Shown: positions 24,073 through 35,337 of the stretch, piece after piece | Numbering within the stretch: position 1 is the first letter of the stretch | Layout of the letters: each line of letters starts with the position of its first letter | Assembly (NCBI GenBank): GCA_037178675.1 | Contig: JAYMGJ010000373.1 | Location: 1 to 64,000 of the forward strand | Origin: Scleroderma bovista | Taxonomy: Eukaryota > Basidiomycota > Agaricomycetes > Boletales > Sclerodermataceae | DNA length: 64,000 nt | Direction of reading: 5' to 3' | Notes under the pieces: generated by a model | What the model was told of the DNA's origin: nothing | Databases searched by the model: none | What the model saw: only the letters and a program-made list of their open reading frames with translations | Made by a program: the position numbers and the translations under genes

Positions 24073-27000
24073 TCATTTCTTGCGCTCAACGTAGTCCGTA
24101 TCTGGCCCAGAGTGTTGTCTCCTTGTGCCACCAGAGCTGACACTTAAAGAAGTAAAGCCAGGTCCACTGGTCTGATGAATAGGAGAGGGTCGACGCATGC
24201 ACAGGATGTCAGGGTCTGATTCACTTGAAACCACTGATGAATCAGCTGAGGAAGAATTCTTGGATGTTAGCTCCAAGCTAGATTGAGGTGATGTAGTAGC
24301 ATTACTACGATCCACCATGGAATTTGACTTGACTGAATAAGGCTGAAGTTCATCACCTCCCCTATTGGGTGAAGCTTTGGCAATCCACGACTCATCTGGT
24401 AATTTGCTTAAAGCATTGAGGAGGCATTTAACCATGTCATCATGGGTGATGGCCTTCTTGCCAAAGTTGAATGAGCCTTTGACAAAGGCTATGGGCAAGA
24501 TGATCTTCTTGCGGAGGGTATTGAAGAGGTCAATGAGGGGTCTGACATAAGAGGAGATATATTCACAGATGTTGGCTGACCAACCAAGCTGTGACTGAAC
24601 CATGATTGTTTTTTGTAAGCTTGGCTGAAACATGTTGAAGTACTCATCAAAGCATTCTGCAAGCTTGTCTTCTGGTTTGAGCTTGAAAGGCTCGTCATAG
24701 AGCATGGAAATCCCAAGGATGACATAAAAAATGATTCGATGTTGTGGTGGGGTGCGTGTCTCACAGGTTTTCCCAGGCCTGCCATCACTAGCTCCGCTGC
24801 CATCCAAGACCAGGTGCCCTAGATATAAGATTAGATTAGCATTTGTTGAAGTGTCAGCAAAGTGAGCTTACAGTCCAATAGAGTGGGTTTGTGTCAACAG
24901 ATGGCCAACATGGATCTGGCGGAGGTGCTCCCCCCATGGAAAGAGTGATATCATCAGTTTCCTTCAGCTCAGTGAGTGCTACATAGTTTATCACATTGTT
25001 GGCATCGCCAGCCTTCAAAAATCGGACAGGAACCATGGTTTCATCCAGATCATCAGGGACAGGCACTGGAGATGTTGGTGTCTCATCAATAGTGAATGGA
25101 GTGAGCAGAGATGAAGAGACCACTGCACTAGTGGCCTGGTGGCAAAAAGCGGGAGTGGTAGCATCAACAGGGGATGGTGATTTAACTGCATAGAGAGGCA
25201 CAGCATAACCCCAATCAGCGAGGAGTCCCCAATGGGAAATTGTTGATATTGAGTGTTTGTGCACTCTTGTTGTGTTGTTGTTGCGCATTTCCTGTGATTA
25301 CTTCAGCTGTTTCCTTTCCAGGTTGATCAGGTGATTTGTGGCTTTTGTGTTACACTGTTTTTCTGTGTTTGCTTTGTTTGTATAGTTGAAATTTTCGTGC
25401 CCAGAGTCTCTTCTCTTCAGTCTCTGACACTGGGCACTAGTGTGCTCCTTTGTGGTTTATCTTAACAGAAATTCTCTGAAGCTTGTGGAGAAGTGACTGG
25501 CAGGTTTCTGGTGATAAGTGGCTGTGGATTACAAAGTCAAAGGAGGAGTCATCATCCAGGCCAATGAGAAGGAGGTTGAGCAAGCTGATGTCGCAATGGA
25601 GGATATTTGCCTTATTGATGGCATCCTTATGTACTACAAGAATTCAGTTAGCTGACAATAAGTAAATGGATCATAACCCACTCAGCACATAATTGATGGA
25701 TGCAACTAGCAGCTCAGTGAGTGAGGAGAAGTCCATAAGTCGTTTTCCGAGTGGCTCCATGAGTAGGCGAGACAGTACATGAATGTGATAGCTGGGTATG
25801 CTGATATCAGATAAAAGAGTCCTGAGGAAATGGGTTGACCAGTTGACTTTGATATTGGGATGTGATGGGTGAGGACCTGCAATTTGTTGTTTGTGTAGGA
25901 GCTTTGGTACACCTCTAACACTGGCTTCATTGAGCTTTGCCAGTATGCTGCCTTCTGTAAATTTCCGTAGGGGGTCAATCCAAGAGTCCTTGACAACAAT
26001 CTGGCAAGGTTCTTGCCGAGGTTGGGAGGATGGGGGGTACAACAAACCAGCCCAGACGGTCGTTCCACGGCCATGTAATGCATCTGATATGAAAATAATC
26101 TTGTCCAGGACAACCTCACCCACCGAGTCCACTGGGTCCCCATGCCATGTGACTAGCACATGCTTCTTCCCATCCTTTTTCCAGAGTATACTTTTGTCAA
26201 ATCCGAGATGATCAGGGCGTGCACATGAGAGACCAACTAAAATACGTAAAAATTCTTCTGGTTGTTGGTTGATGTCGATAGTTGAAGTTGAAAGAGATCC
26301 ACCCCTGTCAAAAAATGTCATTACAACACTGTGTCCCAATATTTGTAGACAGGGGGCGGAATGCCTCCCATCCTGGGCATATAATAGAAGTGCAGTCTTC
26401 CCAGCTACTTCAATGTACCATTTCTTCATGGCATTCATTGTATTCCAGATCTTCATCTCTCCAACAACACTGACATCCCTCCAGTCCAGTGGCCTCGACT
26501 TGTCATTTGCAACATCTACTGGAACCAAAACCAGATCAGGTTTTCGATTGGCGTCTGATCCTTTCAGAGGTGTGCTGGCTCCACCCACTACCCATTTTCT
26601 AAATGAATATGTTAATACAAGCTGTGAAAGATACATGATAAAATAACAAACTGTTTGGCTTTGAACTTTCCACTGATTACCTGCTCAACAGCATCCATCA
26701 CATCATTCAGAAACTTCGTCATTTTGGATTCACTGCCTACGGCTTCAGAAGCACCACGCCAGCAATCTAAGTTGGTATTTTTCTTTGTAGTCTTGGCTTT
26801 CTGCCTGTGCTTCCCGTAGTAGCCGTTCTTCCACAGTGATTCAAGGACCTGATTCATCTCGATGGGTGGGAAGGTGGCTGGAAGAGGGTGCACCAAATTG
26901 TGAAAAAGTTCATGGTTGGGAAAGAGGGTGGCGAGCAGGTGCCTACTCTCAGACAAGGTGAGTGACCAATGAAGATCATGAGTGTCATTGTTGACCAGAG

Positions 27001-27274
27001 CATCCATGTGGTTTTCTGCCTGCACTGGGAGGTATTTAGTCAGTTGCGACAGAAAGTGACAAAGGTGAGTACTCACATGTTTGATGGAGAGTGGTGTTGC
27101 ATGTGAAGTCAGCAGCTACAGTTGACAATGTTGGTTTTAACAGCCATATTTGGTCAAACAGAATATTTTACATACCTTCACTGCTGGGTGGAGCTGCGAC
27201 ATAGTACATATCAGCAGTGGTTCAGGGGACACACGTGAGTGGCAAGTTTGAGTCTCAGAGATCGATCCCATCAT
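24073..27274 (-). pseudogene. FunK1-type fungal protein kinase, broken by a solo LTR and a frameshift
   Basis: Exons: 27274–27176, 27115–27077, 27019–26652, 26598–25682, 25633–24872 (containing the LTR) and 24818–24073. Introns of about 48–60 bp all have GT..AG ends. Family features, from memory of FunK1: PDLVLVPVDVAN, WRDVSVVGEMKIW, VMTFFDRGGS, IVVKDSWIDPLRKFTEGS, catalytic loop ILHCDISLLN (Cys where HRD has Arg), LLADWGYAVPL at the DFG position, then WMAAELVMAGLGKP and HHNIESFF. The LTR at 25241–25467 lies between the catalytic loop and DWG; removal with one TSD copy restores QRISHWGLLADWG. A one-base loss in the A run at 24726–24731 (T run on the gene strand) shifts the frame just after IESFF, and coding sense resumes as YVILGISMLYDEPF. 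The His-Cys-Asp change suggests weakened catalysis even before insertion. Confidence 0.72.
25241..25467 (+). mobile_element. Solo LTR, family A (227 bp), TSD GAAAT
   Basis: It begins TGTTGATATTGAGTG and ends GTTTATCTTAACA. GAAAT flanks it at 25236–25240 and 25468–25472. It is shorter than the 279-bp copies because of an internal deletion. It is inserted in exon 5 of the FunK1 kinase. Confidence 0.9.
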
Positions 27275-27944
27275 AATTGATGCATGAGGTACAAAATGTA
27301 CAAAGCTACACATAAAACTAGTATGATAGCGCAAAGTAAAACTGTTTTGGCCAGTATTTATTCAGCCAGAATTCACTGGAGGCCTCATAGCTATTTTCAC
27401 ACGTCAAACGAGGGTGAGCTTCCTTCCCAAAGTTGGGAATTAAGTGGGCAGGAGATTGAACCTGAGTAATGGGAACCACCTCTCCAATCCTGCTTCTATC
27501 AGCCCTGACCACATGTTGTAACATGTGCATGCCTGTCCTTGGGTGAACATTGCTTACGGTTCCCTGCTGAGGAACAATGATGGGACATAAGCTAGAAAAT
27601 GTTCAGATGAGAGGGGACAAAAAATCATTCATAACTGAATGATGGAATGGCCTGATAGATTGATCAGCCTGATAGTAGGTGCTACTATGCCAAGGGGACA
27701 TACCATTGAGACCACATTGTGGCCAGTCGCTCCGCGGCTCTGCATTTATCACAGCTGCATCATACAGACCATAAGGGCAGGATGCAGAAGGAGGGATGGC
27801 ACAGAGTGTCTGTGGGGCATCAGGAACCTTGTTATCATGATATTGCATTTGTTGAATGCGAATTTTGTGCCATATTTGAATGCAGTCGAAAGGCAATACA
27901 CAATCTCCCCCCTCATTTCCAGCTCCTGATGTAGGATGAGACAC

Positions 27945-28623
27945 TGTCTAGTCTGGGTCTACTCCAGTAGGGGGTCCGGTCAAGTCCGGATGGAAACAGA
28001 CAAAGGAAGAGAGCAGAGGGCTGGACAAGGAATTAGTCCGGCCGGAGTTGGTGACCGTTCGAATTCAACGACTAAGGATAATGAGTGTTGATCCCTTGCA
28101 TAGGTTCCAGTCAAGAGGAGTCGGAGACGGAGGTGGAGACAGACAAGAACTGGAGTAGAGACTATGGTTGATTTCAGTCTGAGGTGTACAAGGTAAACTA
28201 GAGGGTACTTATACTAAGTAGAAACTAGGGTCGAGTACATATGGTGACAAGTAAACATCCTAATAGTGGACAAGGCATAACCGGAGTTAGGACTAGGTCA
28301 GGTCTGATGAAAATAAAGTCAGGTCCGGGTAAAATAAATCAGGTCCGGGTAAAATAAATCAGGTCCGGGTAAAATAAATCAGGTCCGGTGAAAATGCTAT
28401 GAGGTCTAGGATATATCAAGTTCACGGAGAACTCATGTCAAGGCAGGGTAGACGGGCAAGTGTGGTAAAGACTGGATGCGGGCTAGACCAAGGGTCGTAG
28501 TTAGCGGAAGGTTATCTGTGTGACCATTGACCGGAGTAACTGAGAACGACCAGAGTTGAGCTGTAGGGCTGCAATGTGACTGGAGTAACTGGATATGATC
28601 CAGAGTTGGACATGGTCGTAACA
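27945..28623 (-). mobile_element. Solo LTR of the e1/e3 gypsy family, TSD GACAC
   Basis: On the minus strand it runs from TGTTACGACCATGTCC (right end) to the CAGACTAGACA end at 27945. GACAC flanks it at 27940–27944 and 28624–28628. It contains a 3 x 20-bp tandem expansion. Confidence 0.9.
28321..28380. repeat. 20-bp tandem repeat x3 inside the LTR
   Basis: The unit AGGTCCGGGTAAAATAAATC is repeated exactly three times. Sister LTRs hold variant units here (CGGACCTGA..TTATTTTC), so this is a local expansion of an LTR motif. Confidence 0.9.
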
Positions 28624-28951
28624 GACACTCCGTTCTCCAAATGACAGAAAAACTCGAGTAAGGCTTGGTGGAGACCCAGGATCTTAAACATATCAGCCAC
28701 ATCATCAATATTGAGGCAAAGCGAAGGCTTGGAAGGCAGACGAAAGGCAGTTGTATCATTTGAGAATGTACGAAATGGTTTGATGGCTGTGGGGATACAG
28801 CCCTGTCGAAGTGCATCAACTATTGTGAAGTAATTGCTGACAGGGCAAAATGCTGCCAAGTGGTCTGCAAAGGATGAATCTTCTGAATCTGGTTCATGCC
28901 TGTCATCTGTCCCCAATGGAAGTTCATCTTTGTTGTCCTCACCATGGTTTA

Positions 28952-29588
28952 TGTTATGACCATGTCCAACTCCGGATCATATCTGGTTACTCCGGTCACA
29001 TCACAGCCCTACAGCTCAACTCCGGTCATTCTCAGTTACTCTGGTCAACGGTCGCACAGATAACCTTCCACTAACTATGACCCTTGGTCTAGCCTGCATA
29101 CAGTCTTTACCACACTTGCCCGTCTACCCTGCCTTGACGTGAGTTCTCCGTGAACTCGTTATATCTCATACCTTGTAGTATTTTCACCAGACCTGGTTTA
29201 TTTTCATCGGACCTGACTTTATTTTCGTTGGACCTGATCTATCCCTTACTCTGGTCGACCTTTGTCTGCCATTAGGCTGTTTACTTGTCACCGTATATAC
29301 TCATCCCTAGTTTGCACTTAGTATAAGTACTCTGTAGATTACCCTGTACTCCTCAGTCTGAAATCAACTTAGTCACTACTCCAGTCCCTGTCTCTGTCTC
29401 TGTCTCTGTCATTGTCACCTTGACCAGAACCTATGCAAGGGATCAACACATGTCGTCCTTGTCGTTGAATCCAAGCGGTCACCAACTCCGGCCAGACTAA
29501 TCCCTTGTCCAGCCCTCTTCCCTCCTCCTTTGTCTGCCTTCGTCCGGACTTGACCGGACCCCCTACTGGAGTAGACCCAGACTTGACA
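28952..29588 (+). mobile_element. 5' LTR of e1, with TATA box and self-primer
   Basis: It begins TGTTATGACCATGTCC and ends CAGACTTGACA. TATAAGTA lies at 29322–29329 and the primer-like AGTCTGAAAT at 29355–29364. The complementary ATTTCAGACT is at 29591–29600, 2 nt past the LTR. Confidence 0.85.
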
Positions 29589-29659
29589 GTATTTCAGACT
29601 CACACTTGTGTGGGTTCACTATACAAAAACCTCATACACAAACTAGTTTCCATTCACTC

Positions 29660-31092
29660 ATGACCATGACTACTTGCTCTCGCACTCGTACTGCTGCCGC
29701 ACTCGCTGAAGAAGCAGGTGCAGTAGACGACCTTCACCTTTTTGCCACCCAGCAAGCCCTGTCTAACTGCAGGCAACCTCGGCTTCTGTAAGCCAATTCT
29801 GGAGCTTTACAGCTTGAAACCCCACAGCATCTTTGACCCCACATCGAGATGCTGCATCTCAGAGCCTTCATGGTTCTGCAGACCCTGGTCACCGTGGATC
29901 CGCTCCCGGTGATGACTTCCCTTATCATTGTGACTCCACTCCAGAACATCACAACCCCGGTCAATACCAATGGTTCGGCCCTGAGGATGGTCCTGGAGAT
30001 GATCCGGACAACCCCAGAGATGACAACAACAACAACGAATTTCTCGACGCCACGGAAGAGTTAGATCCTAGTCTGGCTGTCTTCCACAATCTCGCTGTCG
30101 CCATCAACCGCCTCTCCTGCTCCTCTTGCCGGACCAATCACTCCTCTTCCTCCTGTGCCAAAGTCCATGAACCAGACACCTTCAATGGCACAGACCCCAA
30201 AAAGCTCAGGACCTTCTTGGTCCAGTGTGAGCTCTGCTTTCAGGATCGAGCCAAGGCATTCTGCCTTGATAGGGCAAAGGTAACTTTCGCCCAGTCATAC
30301 CTGAAAGGAATGACCCTAGAATGGTTCAAACCAGACCTACTGAACTCCGGTGATCTGGCCAACCATCCATGCTGGATGGATAGCTGGGTCCACTTCGTGG
30401 CCGAGCTCCAGAGTACCTTTGGACCTCACAACCCCATCGCTGATGCAGAGCATCAATTAGAGCATCTCCGGATGAAGGATGCTCACCATGTTACATGGTA
30501 CATAGTTGACTTCAACCAGCTTGCCTTGCAGGTCCAGGACTACAGGGATGGCACGCTCCACTGCCTATTCTACTCCGGTCTCCTGGATTGCCTCAAAGAT
30601 GAAATTGCTCGGGTTGGGAAACCCCTGACTCTGCATGGGCTGAGGGCCCTTTGTCAAGAGATCAATGTGCGCTATTTGGAGCACAAAGATGAGATCTCTC
30701 GTATGACAAAGAGCCAGCCTGCCTCGTCCCCAACCAAGTCCTCCAACTTCAGGGGCAACTCATCCAACTCTGGTCAGGAGAAATCCAAGACCAGAAAATC
30801 CCCCAGCACTGCCAACTCCTCCAGCTCGTCCAAAACAACCAGCAACCAGTCTTCCTCTGGTTCCAGACTGGACCTAACCAACAAACTTGGTAAAGACAGG
30901 AAGCTAATCGCAGACAAGCGCAAACAGCGTCTGGACCACAACCTCTGCATGTTCTGCGGAGGCACCGGTCATTTCGCGGACAACTGTCCAAAGAAGACCA
31001 AAAAGGCCAAGGCTCGCGCCATGGCCATCGCTGCTGAGTCCAGTAAGACGGACTCCAACTCGGGTGCCAACTCCGAGTTAAAAAAAGAGTAA
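29660..31092 (+). pseudogene. e1 gag, frameshifted
   Basis: It encodes the retrotransposon capsid polyprotein. The start MTMTTCSRTRTAAALAEE matches e3 gag. A one-base loss near 29785 shifts the frame, which then runs open to TAA at 31090. The capsid-like region (RTFLVQCELCFQDRAKAF, LEWFKPDLLNSGDL, FGPHNPIADAEHQLEHL) and the CCHC zinc knuckle MFCGGTGHFADNCPKK are recognisable. Several e3 arginines are Cys or His here, as expected from CpG decay. The A-AAA-AAA shift site is at 31080–31086. Confidence 0.75.
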
Positions 31093-32779
31093 GCAGCTCC
31101 CGGCCCTCCACACAACTGGTGAGCTGTGTTGACTCCGGAAGTGCACCCAAGGAGGCCCGTCTCAACGTGTCTGCTCTCTTAGACCCTAACTCCCTTATGC
31201 CTCATGTTTTCCTCTTATCTTATGATTTACCAGAACTCTGTGTGCTTGTGGACTCTGGTTCCATGCACTGTTTTATAGATACCCAATATGCTCTCGAACA
31301 CTCTCTCCTCACTTACTCTGTTCCTCTGATTACTCTCCGGCTCTTTGACGGTACATCAAACTTTGCAATCACTCAAGCTGTCGATATATCAGTGAAATTC
31401 CCCGCATCTGGTGATGTCACCCCCATGACCTTCTATCTCACTCTGTTAGACTCTGACTGCTCGATTGTCCTTGGACATAACTGGCTCACCCGCTACAATC
31501 CATTGATTGACTGGGTACTGAGCAGTTTAACTTTCTGGACCCCTGCAGAAAGTTTGCTAGCACCCCCGTTGACTCCCTCTCCGGTTCTGTCTGGTAACCC
31601 TGTCTCTGGCCTCCCCAGCCAATCTGACCCTGGCCTTGTGCCATCTGTCGACACTCCGGTTTGCACCCCTCCGCACATCTCTCTGATTAACACAGCTGCA
31701 TTCGTGCGTGCATGCAAGTTAGAAGGATCCACCAAATACCAACTCCAGCTGTGTCCCTCTGACTCAGCAAAGGCTCACTCTTCCTCCGCTTCTACTCCAC
31801 CAGACTTGGACATTGTCCCTCCGGAGTATCGCGATTATGCGGATGTGTTCAGTAAGGCAAAGGCCTCTGAACTTCCCCCACATTGCGAGTACGATCTGAA
31901 GATTGACCTTGAAGAAGGTACCTCTCCACCTTTGGGAACCCTCTACTCACTGTCTCCAGTTGAGCTCTCCACTCTCCGGACTTTCATCGATGAGAATCTT
32001 AATACAGGTTTCATCCATCCTACCGCTTCCTCCCACGCTGCTCCAGTCCTCTTCATAAAGAAGAAGGATGGCTCACTCCGCCTCTGCATTGACTTCTGAG
32101 GCCTTAATAAAATTACCAAAAAGGATTGCTATCCACTCCCCCTTATCTCTGACCTGCTAGACTCACCTAGCCACGCTAAGATCTATTCCAAGATCAACCT
32201 CCGGCATGTGTACCATCTAGTCCAGATTGCTCCAGGCGATGAATGGAAGACCACCTTCCGTACACGCTATGGGTCTTATGAGTGGTTAGTAATGCACTTC
32301 AGCCTCACTAATGCCCCAGCAGCCTTCCAGTGCTTTGTCAACACCATCTTCACTGACATGCTGGATGTCTGCATTGTCGTATACCTCGACAACATCCTCA
32401 TCTACTCCAAGGATATGGAGTCCCACCAGCAGCATGTCCGGGAAGTTCTCCGCCGTCTCCAGTTACATGGCCTCTTCGCCAAACCGGAGAAATGTGAGTT
32501 CCACTCAGACTCGGTAGAGTATCTTGGCTATCGCCTCTCTCTGGATGGTTTGACTATGTCTCCAGACAAGATCCAAACCATCTCCGACTGGCCTGAACCT
32601 TGAAAGGTTAAGGACATCCAGCCCTTCTTAGGCTTTGCCAATTTCTACTGCTGGTTTATATTCAACTACTTGGACATTGTGGTCCCTCTCACCTGGCTCA
32701 CCCAGAAAGATGCTGCTTGGAACTTCTCCAAGGACTGTCGATGTTCTTTCAATGTGCTCAAACACACCTTCACCACTGC
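31086..32779 (+). pseudogene. e1 pol fragment: protease and reverse transcriptase
   Basis: Entered by a -1 shift from gag, the frame gives an aspartic protease (LVDSGSMHCFIDTQYA) and a reverse transcriptase, stopping at the break at 32779. Two TGA codons (32097–32099 and 32601–32603) stand where e3 has Arg. The active-site motif is YLDN instead of YLDD, a GAC-to-AAC change that would abolish polymerase activity. RNase H, integrase and chromodomain are missing. Confidence 0.78.
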
Positions 32780-33355
32780 AAGCCACTGGAGGGACTGATG
32801 TCAAAGAGAGGAAGTGCAGGGTTCAGAAGATTACTTACCTTCCAGCTTTGTCTGTCGCTCAGGAGTCTGGTGGTGCACGATCTGTGTAGGTTGGGCTGGG
32901 CCGAGTGATAGCTCGGCTAGGGCAAGGTGGAGCCACTGGGAGGGTGGGATACCTGCTTGCCAGGAAGTCGTACACTGTCCAGGGTATCAGGGAGCGGTAG
33001 GTGGGTGCAAAGAGAGAGATGGAGGGCAGGTGATTCAGTCATAGACCCTCATAAAAGTATGTGCGGGTGGATCGAGAACAAGAGAGGCAGTGCAGCACTC
33101 ACTATGACTTGCTGCTGGGGAGTTCCGGCACCTTCACTATGTATGTCTGGCAATAATCTTATGTAATCTGTCGTCTCTCGCATTCATGAGCACACTGTAC
33201 AAATACAAAATTCGACTACGACGTTCGATGTGGCTTCAAAAATTGTATGTAGCATTCCTTTCTTTCCTGCATCCATGGGACATTAAAGATTTACGTGAAG
33301 GTTCACAGCTCCACAGCTGTGCTGAGCACCATTCCAGTTTCCATTCGTGCCTACT
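32780..33355. other. Non-coding sequence between e1 and e2
   Basis: Short frames only. It starts where e1 homology ends and runs to the CTACT target duplication of e2. I see no known element in it. Confidence 0.5.
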
Positions 33356-33978
33356 TGTCACGACCGTGACATCCGATCACCCTGTACCCTATTGTCCGAT
33401 CGTGTCCACGTGTTCACCGTCTGTCTATTGTATGTACTCCCTTTTCCATTTCTTTCTATCTGTCCTGTATCGCCACTGATCGGTGAGCACGCTGTCCATT
33501 TCTCTCTCTCTGTTTGATTACCTAATATGTTTCCTTTCTCGTTTCCGGTTACTATACATTCCCGTTCCCGTTCCATTACTAATACAATGTCTATCAGTAA
33601 TCCGGTTATCGCACTTACCGTACTTACTCAGCGCGCAGCGCTGCGCTTGTCGTTCGTCGGTAATCCCGACTTCCCGTACATCACCTCGTCCGTTCCACTC
33701 AGTATAAATACCTAGATACTCAGTCTGTTGTAGTCTCAGTTCGAATATCGAATAAGATACTTCTCATCTGTTCTCCCTTCGCACTCTCCATCTCTGTCTC
33801 GTGCAAGCACTCGGTCGTAGACCATTTACCCTCGGACACTCCGTATAACCCTCAGTCGGCCTTCCTATTACTCGGGAAGCGTGACTACGCTACGTAGCAT
33901 CTCGGTCTTACCGCTAGACCAACCCCTGACCCCCAGACCCCTCGCAGAGATCAGATCGGTGAAGAACCGGTCTTGACA
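33356..33978 (+). mobile_element. 5' LTR of e2, with TATA box and self-primer
   Basis: It begins TGTCACGACCGTGACATC and ends ACCGGTCTTGACA. TATAAATA is at 33703–33710. The primer-like AGTTCGAATAT is at 33738–33748, about where transcription would start. Confidence 0.9.
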
Positions 33979-33980
33979 GT

Positions 33981-33991
33981 ATATTCAAACT
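33981..33991 (+). promoter_or_regulatory. e2 self-primer-binding site
   Basis: ATATTCAAACT, starting 2 nt after the 5' LTR, is complementary to AGTTCGAATAT in the LTR at 33738–33748 except for one C-to-T change that still allows a G·U pair. No 3'-tRNA complement is seen here. Confidence 0.75.
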
Positions 33992-34019
33992 CTAGCCTTG
34001 TACAAGTTCACAATCACCC

Positions 34020-35337
34020 ATGTCCAGGACAATTCAAACTCGCTCACGCAAACAACCCAGAACCCTCAGCATCCGACACTCGTCGGGCTGCTGCATTGAG
34101 CGCTCTGACCAGCCTCAGGCACTCACCCGACTCTGTCTCCCAGTTCCAAGGCTTCTCCGCTCGGAGAGCCTCCTCCCCCGCTCAATGTCGCCCACCTGGG
34201 GCCTTCGTCGAAGATCTCGGCGATGACCTAGGTGATGACCATCCCGGTGACGATGGTCCTGGAGGTGATGGTCCCGACGACCCCAACGACCCCAACCCTG
34301 ATGATGGCGGTGAAGACCCCATTGAAGGCATCCCCGACCAAGAAGAGGCCGGTCTAGTCATCTTTAACAACCTCTCCATCGCTATTGACAGGCTTGCGCA
34401 ATCTTCGCGCTCATCCAAATCTTCGTCTCGCACCAAGGTGCGCGAACCCGACACCTTCAATGGGACCGATCCAAAGAAGTTGCGCACATTCCTAGTCCAG
34501 TGCAAGCTCAACTTCCAGGACCGACCGAAGGCATTTCGCACTGACTGAACCAAGGTCACGTTCGCGCAATCATACCTGAAAGGAATGGCTCTCAAATGGT
34601 TTGAGCCAGACCTACTCGGTGCAGGAGACCCCCGTCCGATCTGGATGACTGACTGGGAAGAGTTCGTTATTGAGCTCCAGACAACCTTCAGTCCTCACGA
34701 CCCTGTTGCCGACGCTGAGCATCAGCTCGACCACCTCCGCATGAAGGAAAACCATCGTGCCAACAGATATGTGGTTGATTTCAACCGTATCGTGTCTCAG
34801 GTTCAGGGCTATGGCGATGGCGCCCTGCGTCATCACTTCTACACAGGTCTCCCCGACTGAATCAAGGACGAGATAAGCCACGTCGGTAAATCGCGCACTC
34901 TGAACGGGCTTCACGTCCTCACACAGGAGATTGATGCCCGATATTGGGAATGCAAGGAAGAGGTCGCTCGTCAGAATAAGACCTCTATCAGCACTAGTAC
35001 CAACACCCCCAACACCAAGTCGGGTAAGACCGACAAGGGTAAATCCTCGGGCAACACTGCCCAATCCTCTTCGTCGTCAACCCCGACTCAGAAAGCCAAC
35101 AAGTCGGGCCAGACTGCTGAGCTTTCGGACAAGCTTGGCAAGGACAGCAAGCTGACCTCTGAGGAACGCAAGCGCAGGTTTGACATGAATCTGTGCATGT
35201 TCTGTGGAGCAACTGGCCACAAGGCCAAGGACTGCCCCAAGTCAGGCTCTCGAGCAGCCAAGGCTAGGGCAGCTACTGCCGCTACCACAAACATGTCGGA
35301 AGCCAAACCAACGGCCTCCACCAAGGCAAAAAAATAG
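34020..35337 (+). pseudogene. e2 gag, with two TGA stops and a frameshift
   Basis: The start MSRTIQTRSRKQ corresponds to e3 MTMTTRSRAR. A frameshift near 34060 moves to the frame with DSVSQFQGFSARRASSP and acidic Asp/Pro repeats. Then follow the capsid-like part (REPDTFNGTDPKKLRTFLV) and the CCHC knuckle MFCGATGHKAKDCPK. TGA codons at 34546–34548 and 34858–34860 replace arginines that e3 keeps (FRQDRARV, LPDRLKDE). Gag ends with TAG at 35335, just after the A-AAA-AAA shift site at 35328–35334. Confidence 0.8.

Larger units (their letters stand above)
27318..28951 (-). pseudogene. Unidentified protein gene split by a solo LTR and cut by element e1
   Basis: From 28951 leftward the frame reads EPDSEDSSFADHLAAFCPV and ALLEFFCHLENGVS, then meets the LTR at 27945–28623. 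On the other side it continues SHPTSGAGNEGGDCVLPFD, IQIWHKIRIQQMQYHDNKV and INAEPRSDWPQCGLN. After a probable intron near 27600–27710 it ends with HLIPNFGKEAHPRLTCENS and SSEFWLNKYWPKQFYFALS at 27318. Excision of the LTR with one TSD copy restores ENGVSHPTS in frame. The 5' part is lost where e1 begins at 28952. The pattern is reminiscent of large basidiomycete transposon-associated proteins, but I cannot name a family. Confidence 0.5.
28952..32779 (+). mobile_element. Gypsy element e1: 5' LTR, gag and part of pol, 3'-truncated
   Basis: The 5' LTR (28952–29588), primer site, gag and pol run to the connection domain after the reverse transcriptase. Homology to e3 stops abruptly at 32779 within the segment coding FTTAP. 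No 3' LTR follows. The coding parts carry frameshifts, TGA stops and many Arg-to-Cys/His changes relative to e3, so the copy is dead. Confidence 0.85.
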
